Made by a program: the position numbers and the translations under genes. Shown here one piece after another: positions 41,399 to 49,138 of a stretch of 49,138 nucleotides of DNA. The stretch is taken from NCBI GenBank assembly GCA_964644465.1, contig CAZXVU010000003.1, forward strand, positions 1 to 49,138, written 5' to 3'. The stretch is from CAZXVU01 sp964644465. Lineage in GTDB: Bacteria > Chlamydiota > Chlamydiia > Chlamydiales > SM23-39. A model generated the notes under the pieces. That model ran no database searches, was not told the origin of the DNA, and worked only from the letters and a program-made list of their open reading frames with translations. How positions within the stretch are numbered: the stretch's first letter is position 1; every line of letters begins with the position of its first letter.

Positions 41399-42823
41399 AT
41401 GATTCCATTATCAAATTCATGGGGTTCTTTAGAAAACGACCCTCTGACAGATTCTCAAAGACTTAATATTAAGTACTTTATAGATAGCCAGTTGCTGACC
41501 GACACAGAAATGGACGAGCCCTATGGATACGGCAGCAGGACCCGAAAAATGGATATTTTTGAGGCAGCCCATGCTGAAAAATACTCTGCCCTGACAGCCC
41601 TTTCCAAAACATACGATTCTTACGATCGTCAAAACCTGAAAGCTGCCGCAGACGTTTTCAAAGCCCAAGGGAGAGACTTTACCCTTTTACGAAAAGCACT
41701 CAAAACCCCTGAAGCACTCGCCGGCTGTTTCGGCATAGACGCGAGCAAGCCCGATCAGGTATTTGCCGCTCAGCAATACCTTAAAATTGCGATTCGAGGG
41801 ATGCAGTGCCATTGTACAACTTCACAACTATACGATCAGTATCGGGACAAGATGGCCTCCAATCATGGGAGATATTCAAGTACAGAGATCAGTCTCAAAA
41901 AGAAGATGCTGATGCAAAATGATCCCGTCAGAAAATTAGATCCTTCAAAACCCGTGACTTCTCTCGACACCGTTCTGGCCCATACCTATTTTATTGAACC
42001 TCAACAAACACAAACTACAACATCATCTGATGGAAAAGGGAATTCAAAAACAACAACACAGACTTACGGCCCGACTAGAGAAGAAGCGCGAGGAATCATT
42101 GCAAGAGAACTCACCAAGCTCTGGAACTCCCCAGATACCCGATATATCGTTGAAGCTTTAGGATTATTGATTCAGAGAGAAAAAGGGGATATTTTTTTCA
42201 GTAATTTTCCGATGGGAGTAGGAAGATTGGGAATACCCTATGGATCTCAATCGGATCTGTTTGGAGGCGTCCAAGGATTTTATAATAGTAACCACTCCAT
42301 CATGATGGCCTCTCTCATCAATCCATTTGATAATAAAGTGATCCGCTCTACTCTCACTACTTTCGTGCATGAAACCCTTCATTTCCTTTTCAGCCGAATC
42401 GTCAAGAATGGGTGTTCGCCAGTCAAAGCAGGCAGTCCGGAAGAGAGGCTCCTTGATGAAGCTCTTCAAAAAGATCGAGAGCATCGTTTGAAATTGCTGC
42501 CCCTTTCCCAAACTGCTCAGAATAATGATAAAAGATGGCAAAGAAATTCCGTTGAACAGACATTGGTTGATAACTTAGAAAAAAAGAATAACTATTTTCC
42601 AGGCGGTTTCAATCCAAATAATCCAGCACATCTTCAAACAATGCGCAGTGAAGCGATTGTTCGAATGGAGGAACAGTTAGCTATAGGCGTTTCTCATGAG
42701 ACTCTTAAAGAAGTGGCTCCCAATCTCTATGAGTTTTATTTTACCCACGCAAAACCTCTGATCGAAACCTATATTCTTGAAAACCGTCACCAAAACGATT
42801 CCGACGACTCTAAAATCAACTAG
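41399..42823 (+). CDS. Putative zinc metalloprotease effector
   Basis: 474 residues, no family recognised. The HExxH motif HETLH (residues 324-328) lies in FVHETLHFLFSRI, a hydrophobic helix, as in zincin metalloproteases. A third ligand could be a Glu in SPEERLLDEAL about 25 residues on. No signal peptide. The N-terminus is Ser/Asn-rich (MIPLSNSWGSLENDPLTDSQ), and a Thr/Gln/Ser stretch (QQTQTTTSSDGKGNSKTTTQ) lies near residue 205. The gene is flanked by AT-rich DNA and follows another effector-like gene. HETLH may be chance, but its helical setting supports it. Confidence 0.6.
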   Translation: MIPLSNSWGSLENDPLTDSQRLNIKYFIDSQLLTDTEMDEPYGYGSRTRKMDIFEAAHAEKYSALTALSKTYDSYDRQNLKAAADVFKAQGRDFTLLRKALKTPEALAGCFGIDASKPDQVFAAQQYLKIAIRGMQCHCTTSQLYDQYRDKMASNHGRYSSTEISLKKKMLMQNDPVRKLDPSKPVTSLDTVLAHTYFIEPQQTQTTTSSDGKGNSKTTTQTYGPTREEARGIIARELTKLWNSPDTRYIVEALGLLIQREKGDIFFSNFPMGVGRLGIPYGSQSDLFGGVQGFYNSNHSIMMASLINPFDNKVIRSTLTTFVHETLHFLFSRIVKNGCSPVKAGSPEERLLDEALQKDREHRLKLLPLSQTAQNNDKRWQRNSVEQTLVDNLEKKNNYFPGGFNPNNPAHLQTMRSEAIVRMEEQLAIGVSHETLKEVAPNLYEFYFTHAKPLIETYILENRHQNDSDDSKIN

Positions 42824-42950
42824 GGTTCTTTCATGCGAGGCATCCCCGCCTCAATTCTATCTCTGTGTCGCCTATCTCTGTGGTGAAATATTTGGGGGTG
42901 CGGGGGCGCAGCCCCGACGTTCTCAGCATTCAGCATTCCTATTTCCTATT

Positions 42951-44141
42951 TTAATGGGGGCTGCGGAGATGGTGTTCGCGCAGCTTCAGCCAAACAGAAA
43001 GCATCCCTATCACAAGGAGGCAAAATGCGGTTGGAAGAAGAAGGATATTTTGCGGTGAGAAAAGCCCGACGGCAAAGGTCCCGATCGTCGCAAAGCTTAG
43101 ATTGAAAAATTGCATGACGGCTGAAGTATTCGACTTATCGGTCGATTCGGAAATGCATTTTGAAGAGGCAAATGCCCAAAGAATACTGTTTCCTATTTGC
43201 ATGACGAATACGCTGAAAAAGAAGCTGAATGGATTGATCCATTGATTTGCAAAGCTGAGCGAAAGGAGAACCACGCCAATGAGCATAACGAGAATGCCTG
43301 AAAGCATTGCTATCCGCGGTCTTGTCTTCCCTGCCAATTTGAAAACGATGAGCATTCCCGTTGCCAGCCCCGCTGATGGGATCAGGCACCAAAGTCCATA
43401 AGCATCGGGAGAAAGCCCAATCCGTTCGATCCCGATATAAGGAGCTACAGTCGCGAAAATATAAATGGCGGCTGAACATAATCCCATCAATGAAGCATGC
43501 AAGGTCGTAAAAGAGTCTTTGAACTGCCTTGCATATCCATGCACAATTTTAGGAAGCTGGAGGGCATCGGGATTGAGTTCTTTGGCTGTTTCGGGAAGAA
43601 GCAAGCAAAGAAGTCCTAAGAAAATCGAATAAAGAGCCATAAAAGAAAGAGCTCCATGCCATCCCCAGTAAACCGCGATAAAGCCACCAATCGCAACTCC
43701 TACTCCAGGCATCACCCCAAAAGCTAGCGACATGAGAGAAATCGCACGTGTAGCTGAGTCTCCTGAATGGACATCTCCGATCATCGTAAATCCGATCTTG
43801 ATGCCGACCGATGCGCCTAAAGCTTGAACAAAACGTCCGAAGCAAAGGCCTCCAAATGAATTCATGGAGAGAGAAATCAAAATACCAATCAAAGACAATC
43901 CGATTCCTATGTAGATCGTTTTTTTTCTTCCAAAACGGTTCGCGAGCGGCCCATAGAGAAGCATTCCCAAGGTGTAGCCGATTAAGAAAAAGGACATGGT
44001 CCATTGAGCCAGGTTTTCAGAAATCTGAAAATATTGGGAGATCTCGGGTAAAGAGGGAGTGAAGATCACTGCAGAAATGGAAGCATAGGAGACCAACAGC
44101 AGCAAAATCGCCATTCGTGAAGGTTTTAATACATCACTCAT
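42951..44141 (-). CDS. MFS transporter, Bcr/CflA-like
   Basis: 396 residues, 12 hydrophobic segments. Motif A is GPLANRFGRKK between TM2 and TM3, and SYASISAVIFTPSLPEI near the N-terminus fits the Bcr/CflA drug:H+ antiporter group. FGVMPGVGVAIGGFIA is the antiporter motif C-like Gly/Pro stretch. Substrate unknown. GAGG precedes the ATG. It starts 3 bp after the lipoprotein stop, so it is the last gene of the sucCD-M50-lipoprotein operon. Confidence 0.88.
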   Translation of the reverse strand: MSDVLKPSRMAILLLLVSYASISAVIFTPSLPEISQYFQISENLAQWTMSFFLIGYTLGMLLYGPLANRFGRKKTIYIGIGLSLIGILISLSMNSFGGLCFGRFVQALGASVGIKIGFTMIGDVHSGDSATRAISLMSLAFGVMPGVGVAIGGFIAVYWGWHGALSFMALYSIFLGLLCLLLPETAKELNPDALQLPKIVHGYARQFKDSFTTLHASLMGLCSAAIYIFATVAPYIGIERIGLSPDAYGLWCLIPSAGLATGMLIVFKLAGKTRPRIAMLSGILVMLIGVVLLSLSFANQWINPFSFFFSVFVMQIGNSILWAFASSKCISESTDKSNTSAVMQFFNLSFATIGTFAVGLFSPQNILLLPTAFCLLVIGMLSVWLKLREHHLRSPH

Positions 44142-44144
44142 AAA

Positions 44145-44588
44145 TTACCTCTTTGCCGAATCGCTGAATTCTGTGATGACCCGCAAGATCCTGTCCAATT
44201 CCATTTGCGCTTCTAATGAAGAAGGTTCCTTTTGGATCATTTTGTGCAAAAGTTCTCTCTCCTGAAGGAACAGAGCGGATATTTCCATCTGTAGCAGGTA
44301 AGCGTATTTTTGGGGATCTGATTCTATCTGCTGAATCTGTTTTTCGATTTCATCTACGCGCTTCCGAATGAGAGCTAACTGAGCCTGGTGGATCTCTTTA
44401 TTTAAGTGGGTAATTTCTTCTTCCGCATTTCTCTGGCTTTTCTGAGCGATCTCTCTTTTCTTCTCAAGCTGTTCGATCTTTTGTTTCTGTTTTTTAGAGC
44501 TTAATTCCTTCACAATGGGCTGCCCATCTCCGAAAGACATGAATCCCGAGCAAGATGTAAGAAGTAGCAAGATGAACGATATTTTCAT
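44145..44588 (-). CDS. Coiled-coil lipoprotein
   Basis: 147 residues. MKISFILLLLTSC is a short signal peptide ending in a lipobox, so Cys13 would be lipid-modified. The mature part is a long Lys/Glu/Gln coiled coil (KKQKQKIEQLEKKREIAQKS, EEEITHLNKEIHQAQLALIR). Likely tethers to the outer or inner membrane and spans periplasm. Its ATG overlaps the M50 stop by four bases (ATGA). Partnership with the M50 protease is plausible but unproven. Confidence 0.7.
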   Translation of the reverse strand: MKISFILLLLTSCSGFMSFGDGQPIVKELSSKKQKQKIEQLEKKREIAQKSQRNAEEEITHLNKEIHQAQLALIRKRVDEIEKQIQQIESDPQKYAYLLQMEISALFLQERELLHKMIQKEPSSLEAQMELDRILRVITEFSDSAKR

Positions 44589-45727
44589 TTTAAACCGTCG
44601 ACAAATTCACGGAATTCCGGATTGTCTTTAATGGCCTGGAACTCTTCTTCATTCAATACCGCGTCCACATCAAAACTTCCTTCCTGCCATGCTGTCTGAA
44701 GCCACCCTCCTGAATGCTTGGGCTGCTTCAAATAAGCGAAGGCGCGGGCATTGCCCAAAGCCATCTGTTGGCTTGGCGAAACTTGATAACAGCTCGCTGA
44801 CAATTCAGCAACTAAGGGATAATTTTTTTGTTCCGCGGCCAATTGGTGCAGAACGCAACGCGAATCATCCGCCAGATGTTCTTTAATGGGCAATAGAAGA
44901 TCGTAGGCTTCCTTTTTCTTCCCTTCCTGCATCAAAAGAAACGCTAAATATTGCGTTGCAGCGTTAGCAAGCAGCCCCTTAGAGACTTTGCTGAGCACTT
45001 CTTCCAATAACCGTTTCGCCTCATCTCTTTTTCCTTCCTGCAATGCAGCTTCGGCTTGAATCAAAAGCTGCTTATTATTCTCTTCGCGGTCATCGCGAGT
45101 TGCATAACGGCTTTTCCGCCATGAATCAAAACTCTGGAAGGCAAAAAGAAAGAAAAAAGCCCCGATCAAGAAAGCTTGCATGATGAAAAAATAAAAAGAG
45201 ATCCCAGCCGCAATGATGGCTCCGATCAAAAGAGAGGCTCTAAATCCTTTTACGCCGAAACTTGCCTCTAAAATAATCCGCAGCAATTGTCCACCATCGA
45301 GAGGAAGCACAGGAAGCAGATTGATCACAGTCCAAAAGAGATTTGCAATCTGGGTTGCTTTGAGGATCCCTTGCCACACAGGCCAACTGGACCAGTCCAT
45401 TTGCAGGATCAGAGTCGCTATCAAAAAAAGGATGAAGCCGAATAAAGGACCATCAAAGGTAATTAAAAACTGTTTCCAGAAATTCAGCTTGGGCCCTTCA
45501 TAAGAAGTGACGCCGCCTAGAGCAATTAATTGAATCCCTGTTTTTTGTTTGAACAGCAGAGCCGTTAGAGCATGGCCGAACTCATGAAATAAAACGGAAA
45601 CGAAAATGATCCCTACCCAAATGAGCATGCCCATCAACGTGCCGCTGTTCATCCAACCAATCAAGGCTGCAAAAATCCAAAAAAATGGATGGATCGCAAC
45701 AGGGATTCTGCCAGGGAAAACAATCAT
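44585..45727 (-). CDS. Site-2-type M50 protease with TPR-like tail
   Basis: Intramembrane zinc protease of 380 residues. HEFGH (48-52) and PVLPLDGGQ supply the zinc ligands and NPDG-like motif; about six transmembrane segments lie in the first ~205 residues, without an obvious PDZ. The C-terminal ~170 residues are soluble, helical and TPR-like (LIQAEAALQEGKRDEAKRLL, LAFLLMQEGKKKEAYDLL), facing one side of the membrane. Its ATG overlaps the sucD stop by four bases. The TPR tail may recruit substrates. Confidence 0.88.
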   Translation of the reverse strand: MIVFPGRIPVAIHPFFWIFAALIGWMNSGTLMGMLIWVGIIFVSVLFHEFGHALTALLFKQKTGIQLIALGGVTSYEGPKLNFWKQFLITFDGPLFGFILFLIATLILQMDWSSWPVWQGILKATQIANLFWTVINLLPVLPLDGGQLLRIILEASFGVKGFRASLLIGAIIAAGISFYFFIMQAFLIGAFFFLFAFQSFDSWRKSRYATRDDREENNKQLLIQAEAALQEGKRDEAKRLLEEVLSKVSKGLLANAATQYLAFLLMQEGKKKEAYDLLLPIKEHLADDSRCVLHQLAAEQKNYPLVAELSASCYQVSPSQQMALGNARAFAYLKQPKHSGGWLQTAWQEGSFDVDAVLNEEEFQAIKDNPEFREFVDGLK

Positions 45728-46605
45728 TTTTTCTCCTGTATGGCCTTAGCAATCGCACGGCCCATATCAGCAGGGCTCTTTGTCAGCGTCGCGCCCGCTT
45801 TTTTGAAGGCTTCATATTTTTCGGCTGCTGTTCCTTTGCCGCCTGAAATGATCGCGCCTGCATGCCCCATACGCTTTCCTGGAGGAGCTGTAGCCCCTGC
45901 GATAAAAACAGCAACGGGCTTCTTGCAATGCTTATGAATCCAATCCGCAGCTTGTTCTTCAGCGTCGCCGCCGATTTCTCCAATGAGAAGGATAGCTTCC
46001 GTTTCAGGGTCCTCTTGAAAGAGCTTCAGGATATCGATAAAATTCGTTCCATTGAGAGGATCTCCTCCGATCCCAACGCAAGTAGATTGCCCCAAGCCTA
46101 GATTTGTCGTTTGCCAGACTGCCTCGTAGGTCAATGTTCCAGAACGGGAAACAATTCCCACCTTCCCTTTTCGATGGATATATCCTGGCATGATGCCGAT
46201 CTTGCATTCGCCGGGAGTAATTAAGCCGGGACAATTGGGTCCAATGAGACGAGATGTCTTGGAGGCGTTCATGACCCGCTTCACTTCGAGCATATCGCGG
46301 ATAGGCACTCCTTCCGTGATGCATACGATGAGGGGGATTCCTGCATCTTCCGCTTCCAAGATCGCATCTGCGCAATAAGGCGCCGGAACAAAGATGAGAG
46401 TGGCATCGGGATGGACCGACTTCTTCGCTTCCCAAACTGTATCGAATACATGAACTCCGAGGATCTCTTGCCCTCCCTTTCCAGGAGTGACGCCGCCGAC
46501 AATCTTTGTTCCATATTCTTTGCATTGCTCAGCGTGGAAACTGCCAGCTTGTCCTGTGATTCCCTGCACGATCACTTTCGTTTTTTTATTCACTAAGATC
46601 GCCAT
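45724..46605 (-). CDS. sucD: Succinyl-CoA synthetase, alpha subunit
   Basis: Phosphorylated subunit of succinyl-CoA ligase (TCA cycle), 293 residues. GITGQAGSFHAEQCKEYGT is the CoA-binding start, and GKRMGHAGAIISGGKGTA carries the catalytic phospho-His. IGPNCPGLITPGECKIGI is also standard. Its ATG shares a base with the sucC stop (TAATG), and its stop overlaps the M50 gene. Confidence 0.96.
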   Translation of the reverse strand: MAILVNKKTKVIVQGITGQAGSFHAEQCKEYGTKIVGGVTPGKGGQEILGVHVFDTVWEAKKSVHPDATLIFVPAPYCADAILEAEDAGIPLIVCITEGVPIRDMLEVKRVMNASKTSRLIGPNCPGLITPGECKIGIMPGYIHRKGKVGIVSRSGTLTYEAVWQTTNLGLGQSTCVGIGGDPLNGTNFIDILKLFQEDPETEAILLIGEIGGDAEEQAADWIHKHCKKPVAVFIAGATAPPGKRMGHAGAIISGGKGTAAEKYEAFKKAGATLTKSPADMGRAIAKAIQEKK

Positions 46606-47771
46606 TATTTCCCCTTTGCAGCCTTTACGACCAAATTTGCTGCTGTTTCCAAATCGTCCGCAGTAGTGATCTTCATGTGGCTCTCTTTAAAAAGGCGCTT
46701 CCCTTCTTCGACATTCGTTCCTTCCATACGGACAACGATCGGAATTTTGATGCGATATTCTTTTGCTGCATGGATCACTCCTTCCGCCAAAGTCGCGCAG
46801 TTCATGATGCCGCCAAAGATATTGACCAAAACAGCTTTGACTTTGGGATCCGATAAAATAATCCGGAACCCTTCGGCGACTTTTTCTTTCGAAGCGCCTC
46901 CGCCGACATCGAGAAAATTTGCAGGAGAGGCTCCATGAAGCTGGATGATGTCCATCGTCGCCATGGCAAGACCTGCACCATTGACCATGCAGCCGATATC
47001 TCCATGCATGGCAATGTAGGCGAGATCGAATTCCTTCGCAGCCGCCTCTTGAGGAGAAACCTGCGTCGGATCGTAATACGATAAAATTTCCGACTGTCTG
47101 AAGAGCGCGTTATCATCCACGCTCAATTTGGCATCGATCGCTACGATATCGCCATGCGGCGTCCTGACCAATGGATTGATTTCTAAAAGCGAAGCATCTG
47201 TATCAATAAAGCATTTCGCCAAATTCTGCGCGAGCTGCGCCCCTTTTTTAGCCTGGTCTCCAGTCCATCCCATGAACTTCGTCAATCTAAGCAATTGATA
47301 CGATCTCAGTTTTCCGTCGAAGCTGAAAGGCATCTTTAAAATCTTTTCAGGCATTTTATGGGCGATCTCTTCGATTTCCATTCCCCCTTCAGGAGATGCA
47401 ATCAAAATAGGTACCGCCCTGTCACGATCGACAACGGCCCCTAAATAATATTCCTTTTCGATATCGACCGGCTTTGCAATCAAAATCTTTTTTGCGACGA
47501 CTCCCTCAGGCCCTGTCTGTTGATTGATCATCTTCATCCCAATGAGATGCTTCGCAATCTGGCCGATTTCTTCCTTCGATTTGGCGAATTTCACACCGCC
47601 TGCTTTTCCCCTTCCACCGGCATGTACTTGAATCTTAAGGACCGCCTGGGTCAAGTGGAGCTCATCGGCAATCCTCCTAGCCTCCTCTACAGAGGATGCG
47701 ACCCCGAAATCAGGGATGGGAATCCCATATTTTTTTAAAATTTTTTTTGCCTGATATTCATGTAGGTTCAT
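46605..47771 (-). CDS. sucC: Succinyl-CoA synthetase, beta subunit
   Basis: ATP-grasp subunit of succinyl-CoA ligase, 388 residues. MNLHEYQAKKILKKYGI is the classic N-terminus; VHAGGRGKAGGVKFAKS the ATP-grasp loop; INPLV and NIFGGIMNCATLAEG the C-terminal CoA-ligase domain. First gene of the sucC-sucD-M50-lipoprotein-MFS operon, divergent from ftsY. Confidence 0.96.
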   Translation of the reverse strand: MNLHEYQAKKILKKYGIPIPDFGVASSVEEARRIADELHLTQAVLKIQVHAGGRGKAGGVKFAKSKEEIGQIAKHLIGMKMINQQTGPEGVVAKKILIAKPVDIEKEYYLGAVVDRDRAVPILIASPEGGMEIEEIAHKMPEKILKMPFSFDGKLRSYQLLRLTKFMGWTGDQAKKGAQLAQNLAKCFIDTDASLLEINPLVRTPHGDIVAIDAKLSVDDNALFRQSEILSYYDPTQVSPQEAAAKEFDLAYIAMHGDIGCMVNGAGLAMATMDIIQLHGASPANFLDVGGGASKEKVAEGFRIILSDPKVKAVLVNIFGGIMNCATLAEGVIHAAKEYRIKIPIVVRMEGTNVEEGKRLFKESHMKITTADDLETAANLVVKAAKGK

Positions 47772-47846
47772 GGGCGGATACCATTTCTTTATTTAGAAAA
47801 TAGTTATGTGCTAGAATAGGGTTTACGATCAACACTCTTCAAAAGA

Positions 47847-48746
47847 ATGTTTACTTTTTTTAAAAAACTCGCCTCTCCGTTTGCGAAACTGAAGTCGCTC
47901 CTCTCTCAAAAAATCCGCTCGATTTTTTCCCGCGGCTATGACGAGACGGCCTTTGAGCATTTGGAACAGCTTTTTTACGAAGCAGACCTCGGAGCTGCCC
48001 TCTCCGCCGAACTTGTTGATAAAATCCGCTCTCAATCGCGCAAAAATCCCTCCCTCACTACTGACCAGATCCTCGCATTTGTCAAAGAAGAACTTCTCGG
48101 CCTTTTCACCCTCTTCCCGCCCATCAGCGCAGCTGCACCCCACGTCATCCTCATCGTCGGCGTCAATGGCAGCGGAAAAACAACAACACTGGCAAAACTC
48201 GCTACGCACTACCGCAATGAAGGAAAAAAAGTCCTCATCGCCGCCGGAGACACATTCCGCGCTGCGGCTGTTGAACAACTTGAAACTTGGGCCAAGCGCG
48301 CTTCTGTCGAACTCATAAAATCGCAGCCCAATAGCGATCCCTCGGGAGTCGTTTTCGACGCACTCGCAGCTGCAAAGGCACGTTCCATCGATATCGTCCT
48401 CATCGACACGGCAGGACGTCTCCAGACAAAAACCGATCTCATGCACGAACTGGCAAAAGTGCGCCGCATCTGCCAAAAACAAATCCCCGACTCCCCTCAC
48501 GAAACGCTTCTCGTCCTCGATGCAACCGTCGGGCAAAATGCGCTCGACCAAGCCCAAACCTTCCATCAATACACTCCCATTACAGGAATCGTATTGACTA
48601 AACTCGACGGCAGCGCCAAAGGCGGAATCGCAGCCGCCATTCAAAGACAGCTCAAGATCCCCATCCGCTGGGTCGGCACAGGCGAAACCGCCGAGGACAT
48701 CGCCCCCTTCGATCCCCAAAGCTACATCGATGCTCTTCTAGGATAA
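47847..48746 (+). CDS. ftsY: Signal recognition particle receptor FtsY
   Basis: SRP receptor GTPase, 299 residues. NG domain only, with a short basic N-terminus (MFTFFKKLASPFAKLKSLLS) in place of the long acidic A domain of E. coli. GTPase motifs: GVNGSGKTTT, DTFRAAAVEQL, DTAGRLQTKTDLMHEL, TKLDGSAKGG and the closing GTGETAEDIAPFDPQSYI. It starts 75 bp from divergent sucC. In Chlamydia ftsY lies near sucCD as I recall. Confidence 0.96.
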   Translation: MFTFFKKLASPFAKLKSLLSQKIRSIFSRGYDETAFEHLEQLFYEADLGAALSAELVDKIRSQSRKNPSLTTDQILAFVKEELLGLFTLFPPISAAAPHVILIVGVNGSGKTTTLAKLATHYRNEGKKVLIAAGDTFRAAAVEQLETWAKRASVELIKSQPNSDPSGVVFDALAAAKARSIDIVLIDTAGRLQTKTDLMHELAKVRRICQKQIPDSPHETLLVLDATVGQNALDQAQTFHQYTPITGIVLTKLDGSAKGGIAAAIQRQLKIPIRWVGTGETAEDIAPFDPQSYIDALLG

Positions 48747-48809
48747 GTTTCTCTTCGCAAAAATGGATCCAGTTTCATAGAATGCTCCCTCTTTTCTGAC
48801 GAGGAATTC

Positions 48810-49138
48810 ATGATCCGGTCTCTCATCTTTGCTTTCATTGTTTCTCTAGAAACTCTTTGGTCATTGACTCCGCAAGAAGTCGATTTCCTTGTGGAACAAA
48901 TGATGGAGGAATGGAAGATTCCCGGCTTGTCCATAGCTGTCATCCACAAAGGGGAAGAAGTGCGTGTTGCTGGATATGGAGTCAGGAAGAGAGACACTGA
49001 TGAAACTGTAGACGCAGAAACGCTTTTTCAGATCAATTCACTCACGAAAGCATTCACTTCTCTTACAGTCAATATGTTGGTGGAAGAGAGACGGCTCGAT
49101 TTCGACACTCCGATTCGATTCTATCTTCCCAACTTTCG
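48810..49138 (+). CDS. Beta-lactamase-fold serine hydrolase, N-terminal part only
   Basis: First ~109 residues of a class C-like beta-lactamase/penicillin-binding hydrolase, cut by the window end. MIRSLIFAFIVSLETLWS is a probable signal peptide. WKIPGLSIAVIHKGEEVRVA opens the domain, and NSLTKAF is the SxxK active site (Ser nucleophile, Lys base). GAGG six bases before the ATG. Could be an esterase, D-aminopeptidase or peptidoglycan hydrolase; the missing YxN and KTG-like motifs prevent choice. Confidence 0.8.
   Translation, partial: MIRSLIFAFIVSLETLWSLTPQEVDFLVEQMMEEWKIPGLSIAVIHKGEEVRVAGYGVRKRDTDETVDAETLFQINSLTKAFTSLTVNMLVEERRLDFDTPIRFYLPNF

Noticed and set aside
42889..42965. GC-rich palindromic stretch (CGCAGCCCC / GGGGCTGCG) as a terminator or mobile element
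   Set aside because: No T tract and too short for an element; it may be only a weak terminator for the convergent genes.
47829..48719. 296-codon minus-strand frame opposite ftsY
   Set aside because: Cys/Asp-rich nonsense composition and full overlap with the well-supported ftsY gene.
1..49138. tRNA or rRNA genes
   Set aside because: No cloverleaf or conserved rRNA sequence found by eye in the intergenic regions.

Overview
The window looks like a chromosomal segment of a member of the Chlamydiota, most likely an environmental (amoeba- or arthropod-associated) lineage rather than a Chlamydia species. Three things point there. The ribonucleotide reductase pair has an extra-long NrdA with stacked ATP cones and a class Ic NrdB with Phe in place of the radical Tyr. 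Gene neighbourhoods match chlamydial order as I remember it (phoH-CT016-CT017; rmuC-pssA-nrdA-nrdB; M16 protease-htrA; sucD-sucC). There is also a very basic histone-like protein. The species cannot be named from the sequence alone, and all C. trachomatis locus names here are from memory.

Layout. 1-1522: 3'-truncated type II topoisomerase B subunit (parE-like, minus). 1618-7216: accessory enzyme cluster (SDR, RimJ-like GNAT, AlaX, SnoaL-like, chorismate mutase, 2OG-Fe(II) oxygenase, GNAT-VOC fusion, bicupin), in which several normally cytosolic enzyme folds begin with a Sec-type signal peptide. 7265-9917: DedA-like membrane protein convergent with a phospholipid operon (CDP-alcohol phosphatidyltransferase, cdsA, plsC). 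10174-12990: secreted or lipoprotein genes, including a Cys/Lys repeat protein and a bacterial eqolisin (G1) peptidase. 12999-18333: ABC-F ATPase, RhlE helicase, a uridine kinase with a signal peptide, a small hypothetical and an oxalate-decarboxylase-like bicupin. 18395-21673: effector-like TPR protein, a 205-bp palindromic element, an exported prolyl aminopeptidase and an HSL-type esterase. 21670-26487: phoH, a CT016-like zinc-motif protein, a small gene, a Ctad1(CT017)-like SH3 protein and a DUF455 ferritin-like protein. 26484-33373: rmuC-pssA divergent from nrdA-nrdB, with NrdR-type boxes, a leader terminator hairpin and a hairpin array between nrdA and nrdB. 33404-35282: small secreted, coiled-coil and histone-like genes. 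35438-39887: M16C protease and htrA. 39874-42823: two effector-like genes, one with a zinc-protease HETLH motif. 42951-47771: sucC-sucD-M50 protease-lipoprotein-MFS operon (minus). 47847-49138: ftsY and the start of an exported beta-lactamase-fold hydrolase.

How they fit together. The housekeeping core (RNR, TCA enzymes, FtsY, HtrA, PssA) forms conserved chlamydial blocks. Between the blocks sit accessory genes that are small, AT-rich at their borders, and either exported or effector-like. The most unusual themes are signal peptides on metabolic enzymes, structured intergenic DNA (19476-19680, 32041-32262, 28657-28767), and a putative metalloprotease effector. Convergent gene pairs often overlap at their stop codons. 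I saw no tRNA, rRNA, CRISPR array, IS transposase or prophage.
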